From NCBI GenBank assembly GCA_018303225.1, contig JAGVYO010000002.1, positions 1 to 12,646 of the forward strand: 12,646 nucleotides of DNA, in the 5' to 3' direction. The translations under genes were made by a program, and so were the position numbers. Positions 4,967-11,765 of the stretch are shown here, piece by piece. Under the pieces are notes generated by a model. That model made no database searches, was not told where the DNA came from, and saw nothing but the letters and a program-made list of their open reading frames with translations. The stretch is from Candidatus Woesearchaeota archaeon. Lineage in GTDB: Archaea; Nanobdellota; Nanobdellia; Woesearchaeales; JAGVYO01. Every line of letters begins with the position of its first letter. Positions within the stretch are counted from its first letter, which is position 1.

Positions 4967-6364
4967 GTGGGAAGATTTCAGTTCCTGCAGGCCAGGAAAG
5001 ACGTCTATCAGAGGCCCACCGGGAAACGGTTTCCTGTTGAGCACGAGGAGAGCCCCGATCTGTTGAGAGAGGTATTTCCCTACAGCGAAGTACCCAAAAC
5101 AGTATTTGACGGAAAGTTTGTAGACCTCGATCCGCCGGACGAATTCTGGATCACCGACACGACCTTCCGGGACGGCCAGCAGGCCAGGCCGCCATACACG
5201 GTCGGGCAGATTACAGACTTATATGAGATGCTCCACCGGCTGGGTGGCAAGAACGGCGTCATCCGGCAATGCGAATTCTTTCTGTACAGCGACAGGGACA
5301 AGGAAGCGGTCCGGAAATGCAGGAAGATGGGTTTCACGTTCCCTGAAGTCACGGGATGGATCCGCGCGGTGGAGAAGGACTTTGAACTGGTCAAGAAGAT
5401 GGGCTTGGAGGAGACAGGCATCCTGACCAGCGTATCGGATTACCATACGTTCATGAAGCTCGGGCTGGACCGGAAAAAAGCCATGGAGAAATACCTCTCG
5501 ATTGTACGGAGGGCCATTGATTCCGAGGTCAGGCCGCGATGCCATTTCGAGGACACGACGCGGGCAGACATCTACGGTTTTGTAATCCCGTATGCGCAGG
5601 AACTGATGAAACTCCAGGAAGAGTCCGGCATGCCCATCAAGATACGCATCTGCGACACCATGGGGTACGGTGTGCCGTATCCCGGCGCGGCATTGCCGAG
5701 AAGCGTGCCCAAGCTCGTCAATGTGCTGGTGCACGAAGCCAATGTGCCGAAAGAGCAGCTGGAATGGCACGGCCACAACGATTTCCACAAGGTGCTGGTC
5801 AATGCGTCTACGGCATGGCTCTACGGTTGCGCGTCTGCCAACGGAACGCTGCTGGGATTCGGGGAGCGCACCGGAAACCCGCCGGTAGAGGGGTTGTGCA
5901 TTGAGTATGCGTCTTTGGCCGGCGGCACGAACGGCATGGATCTAAGCGTGATCACGGAGATAGGCAATTATTTCCGGAACGAAGTGGGAGCGCTGGTGCC
6001 TGCCAATTATCCGTTTGTAGGGGAAAGTTTCAACGTCACCCAGGCCGGAATCCATGCGGATGGCGCCATCAAGAACGAGGAGATCTACAACATTTTTGAC
6101 ACTGCAAAAGTCCTGAACCGTCCGCTGTCTGTCTCTGTAACAGACAAAAGTGGCCTGGCGGGCGTCGCATTATGGGTAGAGCAGTGCCTTGGGATGAAAG
6201 AGGTGGACAAGAGCCATGTGGGGGTCAGGAATATTTTCGAAGAGATCCAACAGCTGTATGGAGAAGGCCGCACCACCGCCATGAGCCCCGAGGAGATGTT
6301 TGAACTTGGGAAGAAACACATACCGGAGCATTTTGCCGACAAAACAACGTGTGTGGTGAGGTAA
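4967..6364 (+). CDS. Re-type citrate synthase (HMGL/DRE-TIM family)
   Basis: A 465-residue enzyme of the HMGL-like DRE-TIM metallolyase family, not related to ordinary (Si-) citrate synthase. It carries the catalytic DTTFRDGQQ at 64-72 and the metal-binding HGHND at 268-272, plus segments typical of the Clostridium kluyveri Re-citrate synthase type, such as GVIRQCEFFLYSDRD (97-111) and FPEVTGWIRA (125-134). It should condense acetyl-CoA and oxaloacetate to citrate with Re-face stereochemistry; characterised members need Mn or Co and are oxygen-sensitive. I choose GTG 4967 over those at 4958 and 4961 because GGGGGTGGT (4954-4962) forms the ribosome site. Aconitase, isocitrate dehydrogenase and malate dehydrogenase neighbours support citrate rather than homocitrate or isopropylmalate synthesis. 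Homocitrate synthase remains the main alternative. Confidence 0.85.
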   Translation: MGRFQFLQARKDVYQRPTGKRFPVEHEESPDLLREVFPYSEVPKTVFDGKFVDLDPPDEFWITDTTFRDGQQARPPYTVGQITDLYEMLHRLGGKNGVIRQCEFFLYSDRDKEAVRKCRKMGFTFPEVTGWIRAVEKDFELVKKMGLEETGILTSVSDYHTFMKLGLDRKKAMEKYLSIVRRAIDSEVRPRCHFEDTTRADIYGFVIPYAQELMKLQEESGMPIKIRICDTMGYGVPYPGAALPRSVPKLVNVLVHEANVPKEQLEWHGHNDFHKVLVNASTAWLYGCASANGTLLGFGERTGNPPVEGLCIEYASLAGGTNGMDLSVITEIGNYFRNEVGALVPANYPFVGESFNVTQAGIHADGAIKNEEIYNIFDTAKVLNRPLSVSVTDKSGLAGVALWVEQCLGMKEVDKSHVGVRNIFEEIQQLYGEGRTTAMSPEEMFELGKKHIPEHFADKTTCVVR

Positions 6365-6369
6365 ACGTC

Positions 6370-7302
6370 TTGAAGCGAAAAAAAGTCAGCATCATCGGAG
6401 CGGGCAACGTGGGCAGCGCCGCTGCGCTGTGGATCGCATCGAAGCACTTGGCAGACGTTGTGCTGGTGGATATTGTAGTACCCCATGCCAAGGGAAAGGC
6501 GCTTGATCTGCAGGAAGCATTGCCCATTGCAGGTGTTGATGCGTCCATCACCGGCACCGGGGATTACCGCCTTACGAAAGATTCAGATATTGTGGTGATT
6601 ACTGCAGGCATGCCAAGAAAGGAAGGCATGTCACGCGATGATCTGGTGAAAGTCAATGCCGACATCATAAAATCAGCAACCAAAGAGGTCGCAAAATATT
6701 CTCCGAAGTGCATATTGATCATCGTCTCCAATCCGCTGGACGCGATGGTGCACGTGGCTGCCAGGGTGTCAAAGTTCCCGAAACAGCGCGTCATGGGAAT
6801 GGCCGGAACCCTGGATTCCGCACGCTTCAGGGCTTTTTTGGCCGAAAAGCTGGACGTGTCGGTGCAGGATGTCACGGCCTTCGTGATGGGCGGCCATGGG
6901 GACACCATGATTCCGGTGCTGCGGTATGCCAACGTCGCCGGCATTCCGGTGGAAGACTGGCTGCCCAAGAAAGAGCTGGAGAAGATTGTGGCGCGGACAC
7001 GGAACGGCGGCGGTGAGTTTTTGCCGCTACTGAAGACGTCCGCATGGGTCGCTCCGGGCATTGCGATTGCTGAGATGGCGGAAGCGATTTTATTGGACAA
7101 AAGAAGGGTATTGCCGGTAGCGGCTTATTTGGACGGGGAGTATGGACAGAAAGGGTTATTTATCGGCGTACCCGTTGTCTTGGGAAAGAATGGGGTCGAG
7201 AAGGTCATCGAAGTCAAGATGAATGCCGCGGAGAAAAAGGCGTTCAGGAAGACAGCAGAACAAGTACGAAATGTCGTGAAAGTAGCCGATCGGTTCATTT
7301 AG
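6370..7302 (+). CDS. mdh: Malate dehydrogenase (LDH-like family)
   Basis: A 310-residue NAD-dependent malate/oxaloacetate oxidoreductase of the LDH-like class. Visible: Rossmann GAGNVG at 10-15; Asp34 at the end of the second strand (VLVDIV), which favours NAD; substrate arginines R83 and R89 in AGMPRKEGMSRDD (R83 marks malate rather than lactate specificity); VSNPLDAM (119-126); the catalytic pair D149 in GTLDSARFR and H176 in GGHGD; and R152. The start is taken as TTG 6370, 5 bp after the citrate synthase stop, because GGTGAGGT (6355-6362) lies 7 nt upstream. A GTG at 6349 would overlap the upstream gene and add residues before the Rossmann strand. It is translationally coupled to citrate synthase, to which it would supply oxaloacetate. 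Strong assignment. Confidence 0.93.
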   Translation: MKRKKVSIIGAGNVGSAAALWIASKHLADVVLVDIVVPHAKGKALDLQEALPIAGVDASITGTGDYRLTKDSDIVVITAGMPRKEGMSRDDLVKVNADIIKSATKEVAKYSPKCILIIVSNPLDAMVHVAARVSKFPKQRVMGMAGTLDSARFRAFLAEKLDVSVQDVTAFVMGGHGDTMIPVLRYANVAGIPVEDWLPKKELEKIVARTRNGGGEFLPLLKTSAWVAPGIAIAEMAEAILLDKRRVLPVAAYLDGEYGQKGLFIGVPVVLGKNGVEKVIEVKMNAAEKKAFRKTAEQVRNVVKVADRFI

Positions 7303-7304
7303 GC

Positions 7305-7316
7305 AAAAATTAAATA
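7305..7316 (+). promoter_or_regulatory. TATA-like box of the aconitase unit
   Basis: AAAAATTAAATA immediately after the mdh stop, centred about 31 bp before the aconitase ATG (7341). No ribosome site precedes that ATG, consistent with a leaderless transcript starting near 7336-7340 and with a separate promoter for acn-icd-DUF62-CoA-binding. Confidence 0.5.
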
Positions 7317-7340
7317 GAGTTCCTTTTTACCGTGGTTCTT

Positions 7341-9266
7341 ATGGGATTGACACTCGCGGAAAAAATCATCAAAGCGCATCTCCTGGAAGGCGCTATGGAG
7401 CCCGGCTCTGAAATTACGCTGAAGGTGGACCAGACGCTTACCCAGGATGCTACCGGCACGATGGCCTTTCTGGAGTTTGAGGCCATGGGTATTCCCACCG
7501 TGAAGCCTTCGTTCTGCATCCAGTATGTGGACCATAACCTATTGCAGACCGACCATAAGAATATGGATGACCACCTGTTCCTGCGCACCATCGCCGCCAA
7601 ATATGGCGTCTATTTTTCTGCACCGGGCAATGGAATCTCCCATTTCGTGCATATGGAGCGCTTCACAAAACCGGGCCAGATGTTGATCGGCGCGGACAGC
7701 CACACGCCTACTTCGGCGGGAAGCAGCATGATTTCCATCGGCGCCGGCGGCCTGGATGTTTCGGTCGCGATGGCCACCGGAAAGTACACGCTGCGGATGC
7801 CGAGAATAGTAGGCGTGAAATTGACAAATCAGCTTAAACCCTGGTGCACGGCCAAGGATGTCATCCTGGAAGTGCTGCGAAGGATCAATGTGGATGGTGG
7901 CACTGGAAAGATTCTGGAATATTTCGGCCCGGGCGTGAAAACCTTAAGCGTTGAAGAACGATCTACCATCGGCAACATGGGTGCTGAAACCGGCGCCACT
8001 ACGTCGGTGTTCCCTTCTGACGAGCGGACCAAGGAGTATTTCGCCGCAGAAAAGCGGGAGAAGGATTTCATTCCCTTGGAAGCAGACAGCAATGCAGAAT
8101 ATGCGAACATCATTGAGATTGACTTAAGCAAGGTTGAGCCACTGATTGCATGCCCTTATTCACCGGGTAACGTGAAACCGGTCCGTGAAGTGGCAGGCAC
8201 GGAAGCACAGCAGGTAATGATAGGATCATCGACGAATTCAGGGTATAGAGATTTGATGGTCGGCGCAAAAGTGCTGGAAAAGCATTTGCCATCGTTCGAG
8301 ACCGCATTTCATATCATCCCCGGCTCACGGCAGATCCTGGAGACAATGAACCGTGACAACGGCTTGGCAGCCTATTTACGCGCCGGCGCCAGAATAGCCG
8401 AGCCGTCCTGCAATGCCTGCATCGGGATGGGAAATGCACCGGGTACGGATGTGATATCGGTGCGCACATTCCCGCGGAACTGGGAAGGAAGGAGCGGCAC
8501 GGAGCATGACCAGGTGTTTCTGTCCAGCCCGGAAACAGCCGTCGCTACGTACCTTAAAGGAAAAATCACCGACCCCCGCGATCTGGGCATTGCGTATCCG
8601 AAAATCGTGGAGCCGAAAGAATTTGTCATCGACGACCGCATGATTTTTGCACCCCGAAAGGGCATGGAGGTCCATCGAGGCCCCAACATCAAGAAGCTGG
8701 AAGTGAAGAAAGCACTGGAGCCAACGCTTTCGGGCAAGGTAGTCATTAAAGTAGGGGATGACATCTCCACCGACCATATCCTGCCGGCGGGTGCGGAGAT
8801 ATTGCCGCTCCGGAGCAATATCCCGGCCATCTCCGAGTATGTCTTTCACCAAGTGGATCCTGGATTCCCAAAACGGTGCAAGGCGATGGGCGGCGGATTC
8901 ATCATCGGAGGAAAAAATTATGGGCAGGGCTCCAGCCGGGAGCACGCTGCCATCGCACCGATGCATCTCGGCATCAAAGCAGTCATCGCGAAAGCGTTTG
9001 CGCGAATCCATAAATCCAACCTGATCAATTCCGGCATCCTGCCCATGGAATTCTCGAGCAATGAGGATTATAGAGAGATTGATGCGAATGATGAACTGGA
9101 GATCCAAAATGTTGCGCAGAAGATCAAAGAGGGTGCCTCTGAATTTAAGGTAACCAATAAAACAAAAAACAGGACATTCTCTGTCAAAAATGATTTCAGC
9201 CAGCGGCAACGCAGAATCCTGCTGGAAGGCGGGCTGCTGAATTACACCAAACGGATGATTGCGTAA
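7341..9266 (+). CDS. acn: Aconitate hydratase, Aquifex-type short form
   Basis: A 641-residue aconitase that would isomerise citrate to isocitrate with a [4Fe-4S] cluster. Domains 1-3 (about 1-440) hold YVDHN (62-66), GISH (98-101), GADSHTPTSAGS (117-128), NRDNGLAAYLRAG (337-349) and the CNAC cluster motif (C357, C360). The swivel domain (about 465-640) holds DDISTDHILPAGAE (473-486), GKNYGQGSSREH (524-535, catalytic serine S532 or its neighbour) and the AFARIHKSN loop (552-560). The length fits the short archaeal/bacterial class rather than the 850-900-residue AcnA/AcnB. Oddity: the segment usually reading GSCTN is GSSTN (295-299), so the third cluster cysteine is Ser297. The ATG at 7341 is chosen for TATA spacing; the GTG at 7332 is less likely. 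The icd gene starts 1 bp after its stop. Homoaconitase is less likely given the neighbours. Confidence 0.9.
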   Translation: MGLTLAEKIIKAHLLEGAMEPGSEITLKVDQTLTQDATGTMAFLEFEAMGIPTVKPSFCIQYVDHNLLQTDHKNMDDHLFLRTIAAKYGVYFSAPGNGISHFVHMERFTKPGQMLIGADSHTPTSAGSSMISIGAGGLDVSVAMATGKYTLRMPRIVGVKLTNQLKPWCTAKDVILEVLRRINVDGGTGKILEYFGPGVKTLSVEERSTIGNMGAETGATTSVFPSDERTKEYFAAEKREKDFIPLEADSNAEYANIIEIDLSKVEPLIACPYSPGNVKPVREVAGTEAQQVMIGSSTNSGYRDLMVGAKVLEKHLPSFETAFHIIPGSRQILETMNRDNGLAAYLRAGARIAEPSCNACIGMGNAPGTDVISVRTFPRNWEGRSGTEHDQVFLSSPETAVATYLKGKITDPRDLGIAYPKIVEPKEFVIDDRMIFAPRKGMEVHRGPNIKKLEVKKALEPTLSGKVVIKVGDDISTDHILPAGAEILPLRSNIPAISEYVFHQVDPGFPKRCKAMGGGFIIGGKNYGQGSSREHAAIAPMHLGIKAVIAKAFARIHKSNLINSGILPMEFSSNEDYREIDANDELEIQNVAQKIKEGASEFKVTNKTKNRTFSVKNDFSQRQRRILLEGGLLNYTKRMIA

Positions 9267-9267
9267 G

Positions 9268-10356
9268 ATGAAAACCATCACTCTCATACCCGGCGACGGC
9301 ATCGGCCCGGAGATTTCCGAAGCCATGAAGCGGTGCGTAGAAGCCGCGGGTGTACAGATAAAGTGGGATGAACAGCAGGCCGGCGCCATGGCCTATGAAA
9401 AAACCGGCGAATTGCTGCCCAGAAAAACATTAGATTCGATCAAAAAGAACAAGGTGGCCATCAAAGGCCCGGTAACAACGCCCATCGGTTCCGGTTTCCG
9501 CTCGGTGAACGTATTGCTCCGGAAGGAACTGGACCTTTACCAGAATATCCGGCCTGCGCGCAGTTTCGAAGGCATTCCCAACTCAGTACAGGGCGTGAAC
9601 CTGGTCATTTTCAGGGAGAATACGGATGACGTGTATGTGGGCGTGGAATTCGAGAAAGGGAAGAAAGAGACGCTCGAGATTATTAAGGAGATACAGAAAC
9701 GCAACCCTGCCGGAGAAGTGATCCGGGACGATTCCGGCATCTCCATCAAATCCATTTCCGCCTTCAAGAGCGAGCGGATCGTGAAGGCTGCCTTCGAATA
9801 CGCATTGAAGTATAAACGGAAAAAAGTCACGTGCGGGCATAAAGCCAACATTTTGAAATTCAGCGACGGGCTTTTCCTGGAGCGCGCCCAGAAGATAGCT
9901 CCCTCCTATCCGTCCGTTGGTTTCGAGGACCGGATTATCGACAATTTGTGCATGCAGCTGGTGCAGCGGTGGTGGGAGTATGATATTTTGGTGCTGCCCA
10001 ATCTCTACGGGGATATCGTCTCGGATTTGTGTGCCGGCCTGATTGGCGGCCTTGGGGTTGCGCCGGGCGCGAATATTGGGGATGCGTATGCGGTGTTTGA
10101 AGCGGTCCACGGCTCGGCGCCGAAGTATGCCGGAAAGAACAAAGTGAATCCAACGGCACTAATTCTGAGCGCCGTGATGATGCTGCGGCATATTGGCGAA
10201 GAAAAAGCAGCTGCCAAGCTTGAGAATGCGGTTGCAGCCGTCATCAAGGAAGGAAAGAACGTTACGTACGACCTGAAGCCGAAACGGGATGATCCAAGTG
10301 CGGTCGGCACCCGCGAGATGGCGGATGCGATTATCGCAAAGATGAAGGGAGGGTAA
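9268..10356 (+). CDS. icd: Isocitrate dehydrogenase, probably NADP-dependent
   Basis: A 362-residue beta-decarboxylating dehydrogenase converting isocitrate to 2-oxoglutarate. LIPGDGIGPEI (6-16) opens the fold. The substrate loop GSGFRSVNVLLRKELDLYQNIRP (74-96) carries the isocitrate-specific Ser79, Asn81, Arg85 and Arg95. RENTDDVY (116-123), HKANILKFSDG (191-201), YGDIVSD (247-253) with metal-binding Asp249/Asp253, and GGLGVAPGANIGD (260-272) follow. The cofactor loop HGSAPKYAGKNKVNP (281-295) has Lys286-Tyr287, as in the NADP enzyme of E. coli, and Tyr334 is retained; the E. coli Arg395 position is not Arg here. NAD-type enzymes usually have Asp-Ile at that Lys-Tyr pair. The ATG is 1 bp after the aconitase stop, so translation is coupled. 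Isopropylmalate and homoisocitrate dehydrogenase were considered; the substrate loop and context favour isocitrate. Confidence 0.9.
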   Translation: MKTITLIPGDGIGPEISEAMKRCVEAAGVQIKWDEQQAGAMAYEKTGELLPRKTLDSIKKNKVAIKGPVTTPIGSGFRSVNVLLRKELDLYQNIRPARSFEGIPNSVQGVNLVIFRENTDDVYVGVEFEKGKKETLEIIKEIQKRNPAGEVIRDDSGISIKSISAFKSERIVKAAFEYALKYKRKKVTCGHKANILKFSDGLFLERAQKIAPSYPSVGFEDRIIDNLCMQLVQRWWEYDILVLPNLYGDIVSDLCAGLIGGLGVAPGANIGDAYAVFEAVHGSAPKYAGKNKVNPTALILSAVMMLRHIGEEKAAAKLENAVAAVIKEGKNVTYDLKPKRDDPSAVGTREMADAIIAKMKGG

Positions 10357-10357
10357 G

Positions 10358-11164
10358 ATGAAAAAGTTTATCACCTTTACGACGGATTTCGGCGTCCAGA
10401 GCCAGGGCATTGGAATCATGGAAGGGGTTGCCCTGGAGATTAATCCAGATGCTCATGTGATCCATCTGATGCACGGCTTGCCGGATTTTGACCTGCATTA
10501 TGCGGCACGGACCATGGAGACCGCGAAGTATCTGCCCATCGGGCATCATGTCTGTGTGGTGGACCCGGGTGTCGGAACAAAACGGAAGCCGATCATCATC
10601 GAAACCAGAAGGGGCGATTTTCTCGTCGGACCGGATAACGGCGTTTTAATGCCTGCAACCCGTTTTTTGGGAGGCATAAAAAAGGTGGTAGAAATCACAA
10701 ATACTAACTATATGCGCCAGCCGGTTTCTCCTATTTTTCACGGCAGGGACATCTTCACGCCAGCCGCAGCGCACCTTTCCAAAGGAGTAAAGGTGGAAGA
10801 GTTTGGAAAAAAGTTAGATCCGAAAGAGCTTGTTCGAGCGCCTTACGAGGAAGCGTTTGTGAAAGGAGGCGTAATCCATGCTACTGCCATCTCCATCAAT
10901 AAATTCGGCTCACTGCACCTCAATATAATGCACGAGGTTTTGGATAAATGGGGCCTGCAACTCGGGGAAAAGGTCAGTTTGCAGTCCGGGAAGCACATTG
11001 TGAATATGCCTTTTGGCACCACCTTTGGTGACGTGGAAAAAGGAGAGGCGCTGATCTTGAAAGATGATTATGGAAGGGTGGAAGTGGCGCTGAATCAGGA
11101 TTCATTCTCTAAAAAGTATCCCGTCAGGATGGGGGACGAGATTATCGTCAGGAGGTCAGCATGA
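10358..11164 (+). CDS. SAM hydroxide adenosyltransferase (DUF62 family)
   Basis: A 268-residue member of the DUF62/SAM hydroxide adenosyltransferase family, related to fluorinase and chlorinase; these enzymes split S-adenosylmethionine into adenosine and methionine with water. TTDFG is at 8-12, VVDPGVGTKR at 67-76, GPDNGVL at 91-97 and FHGRDIFTPAA at 127-137. Asp69, Arg76 and His128 match the Asp-Arg-His set described for the Pyrococcus enzyme, one residue out of step. The C-terminal beta domain starts near 170 and ends with the adenine-binding-type segment VEVALNQDSF (241-250). GGGAGGG just before the ATG is a good ribosome site; the gap to icd is 1 bp and the next gene overlaps by ATGA. Its place in a citrate operon is unexplained; it may clear SAM or a damaged SAM isomer. 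Halogenase activity is unlikely in this context. Confidence 0.88.
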   Translation: MKKFITFTTDFGVQSQGIGIMEGVALEINPDAHVIHLMHGLPDFDLHYAARTMETAKYLPIGHHVCVVDPGVGTKRKPIIIETRRGDFLVGPDNGVLMPATRFLGGIKKVVEITNTNYMRQPVSPIFHGRDIFTPAAAHLSKGVKVEEFGKKLDPKELVRAPYEEAFVKGGVIHATAISINKFGSLHLNIMHEVLDKWGLQLGEKVSLQSGKHIVNMPFGTTFGDVEKGEALILKDDYGRVEVALNQDSFSKKYPVRMGDEIIVRRSA

Positions 11165-11526
11165 AAATCGCGGTCATCGGCGCTTCCAACAACCGGGAAA
11201 AATTCGGCAACAAGTGCGTTAGGGCTTATTTAATGAAAGGCCACGAGGTATTTCCGGTCAATCCGAAAGAAGAGAAGATTGAAGGCCTGAAAGCGTACAA
11301 ATCGGTGCTGGACATTCCGGAAAAAGTGGATGTTGCCTCCCTGTACCTGCCTCCTGAAATCGGAATCAAAGCAGCGGAGGATATCATCAGGAAGAAAGTG
11401 CCCAGGGTTTTCCTGAACCCAGGAACAGAATCCAAAGAGCTGATTGGAAAGCTAAAGAAGAAAGGCATCGACGTCCAGGAGCGATGCAGCATTATTGCAA
11501 TTGGGATTAATCCGTCTGAGTTATAG
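11161..11526 (+). CDS. CoA-binding domain protein (YccU-like)
   Basis: A 121-residue protein made up of a single CoA_binding_2 Rossmann domain. Seen: VIGASNN (5-11) as the dinucleotide/CoA loop, GHEVFPVNP (27-35), the KAYKSVLDIPEKVDV region (44-58) and FLNPGTES (84-91), with ERC (107-109) near the end in place of the usual D-R-C. The fold equals the N-terminal part of ADP-forming acyl-CoA synthetases and succinyl-CoA ligase alpha, but no catalytic histidine domain is attached. It would bind CoA or an acyl-CoA in the cytoplasm; no activity is established for stand-alone members. The start overlaps the DUF62 stop (ATGA) and has AGGAGGTCAGC before it. It is the last gene of the aconitase unit and is followed by a terminator-like hairpin. 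Its link to acetyl-CoA-using citrate synthase is inference. Confidence 0.82.
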   Translation: MKIAVIGASNNREKFGNKCVRAYLMKGHEVFPVNPKEEKIEGLKAYKSVLDIPEKVDVASLYLPPEIGIKAAEDIIRKKVPRVFLNPGTESKELIGKLKKKGIDVQERCSIIAIGINPSEL

Positions 11527-11533
11527 AAGGGAA

Positions 11534-11594
11534 CATTGGAAAATTCTTTTTCTTTGAGGTTAGGCTCAAAGGAAAAAATGGCGCATTGGAAAAT
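11534..11594 (+). repeat. CATTGGAAAAT direct repeat
   Basis: An identical 11-mer occurs at 11534-11544 and 11584-11594, 50 bp apart, on either side of the terminator-like hairpin. It may be a target or duplication remnant linked to repeat copy B that follows. Confidence 0.4.
11547..11576 (+). terminator. Terminator-like hairpin after the citrate/SAM operon
   Basis: A 12-bp stem (11547-11558 with 11565-11576, one G-U pair) around a 6-nt loop, starting 20 bp after the last stop codon. The left arm is T-rich, and a T6 run follows at 11601-11606. It probably ends the acn-icd-DUF62-CoA-binding transcript. Confidence 0.55.
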
Positions 11595-11620
11595 AAAGCC
11601 TTTTTTATGGCGAAAGAGGT

Positions 11621-11706
11621 TCATCACAAAAATTCCGGCACGGAATTTTTGGATTGGTCGCTATCGCAAGGAAAATGATTTTTCCATTCAATGATGCGCA
11701 AAGGGG
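11621..11706 (+). repeat. Dispersed hairpin repeat, copy B
   Basis: An 11-bp perfect hairpin (11627-11637 with 11641-11651, loop GCA) and a tail that aligns with copy A at 911-990: TCATC before the stem, then TCGCTATCGC, GAAAATG, ATTCAATG, GCGCAA and AGGG. An extra short hairpin GGAAAA-TGAT-TTTTCC (11669-11684) is present in this copy. The DNA before and after is partly complementary, suggesting a longer imperfect hairpin. It ends 30 bp before the TATA box of the next gene. Confidence 0.6.
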
Positions 11707-11735
11707 CTATCGGATCGTTTACCTTAAACATTAAT

Positions 11736-11743
11736 TTTATAAA
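11736..11743 (+). promoter_or_regulatory. TATA box of the DipZ-type thioredoxin gene
   Basis: TTTATAAA, 30 bp (5' edge) before the ATG at 11766, so the mRNA should start within a few bases of the start codon. Confidence 0.65.
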
Positions 11744-11765
11744 GGCGTTTTTCTGAAAGAAGGAT

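Noticed and set aside
8376..9389. 337-residue open frame on the minus strand
   Set aside because: Antisense to aconitase and the start of icd, both with complete catalytic motifs; an effect of codon bias.
4967..10356. Reading the cluster as lysine (homocitrate, homoaconitase, homoisocitrate) or leucine biosynthesis
   Set aside because: The synthase has Re-citrate synthase-type segments, the IDH has the isocitrate-type substrate loop, and malate dehydrogenase and malic enzyme accompany it; no lysine or leucine genes are present.
10358..11164. Fluorinase or chlorinase (halide-using relative of DUF62)
   Set aside because: The Asp-Arg-His set fits the water-using SAM hydroxide adenosyltransferases, and no halometabolite genes are nearby.
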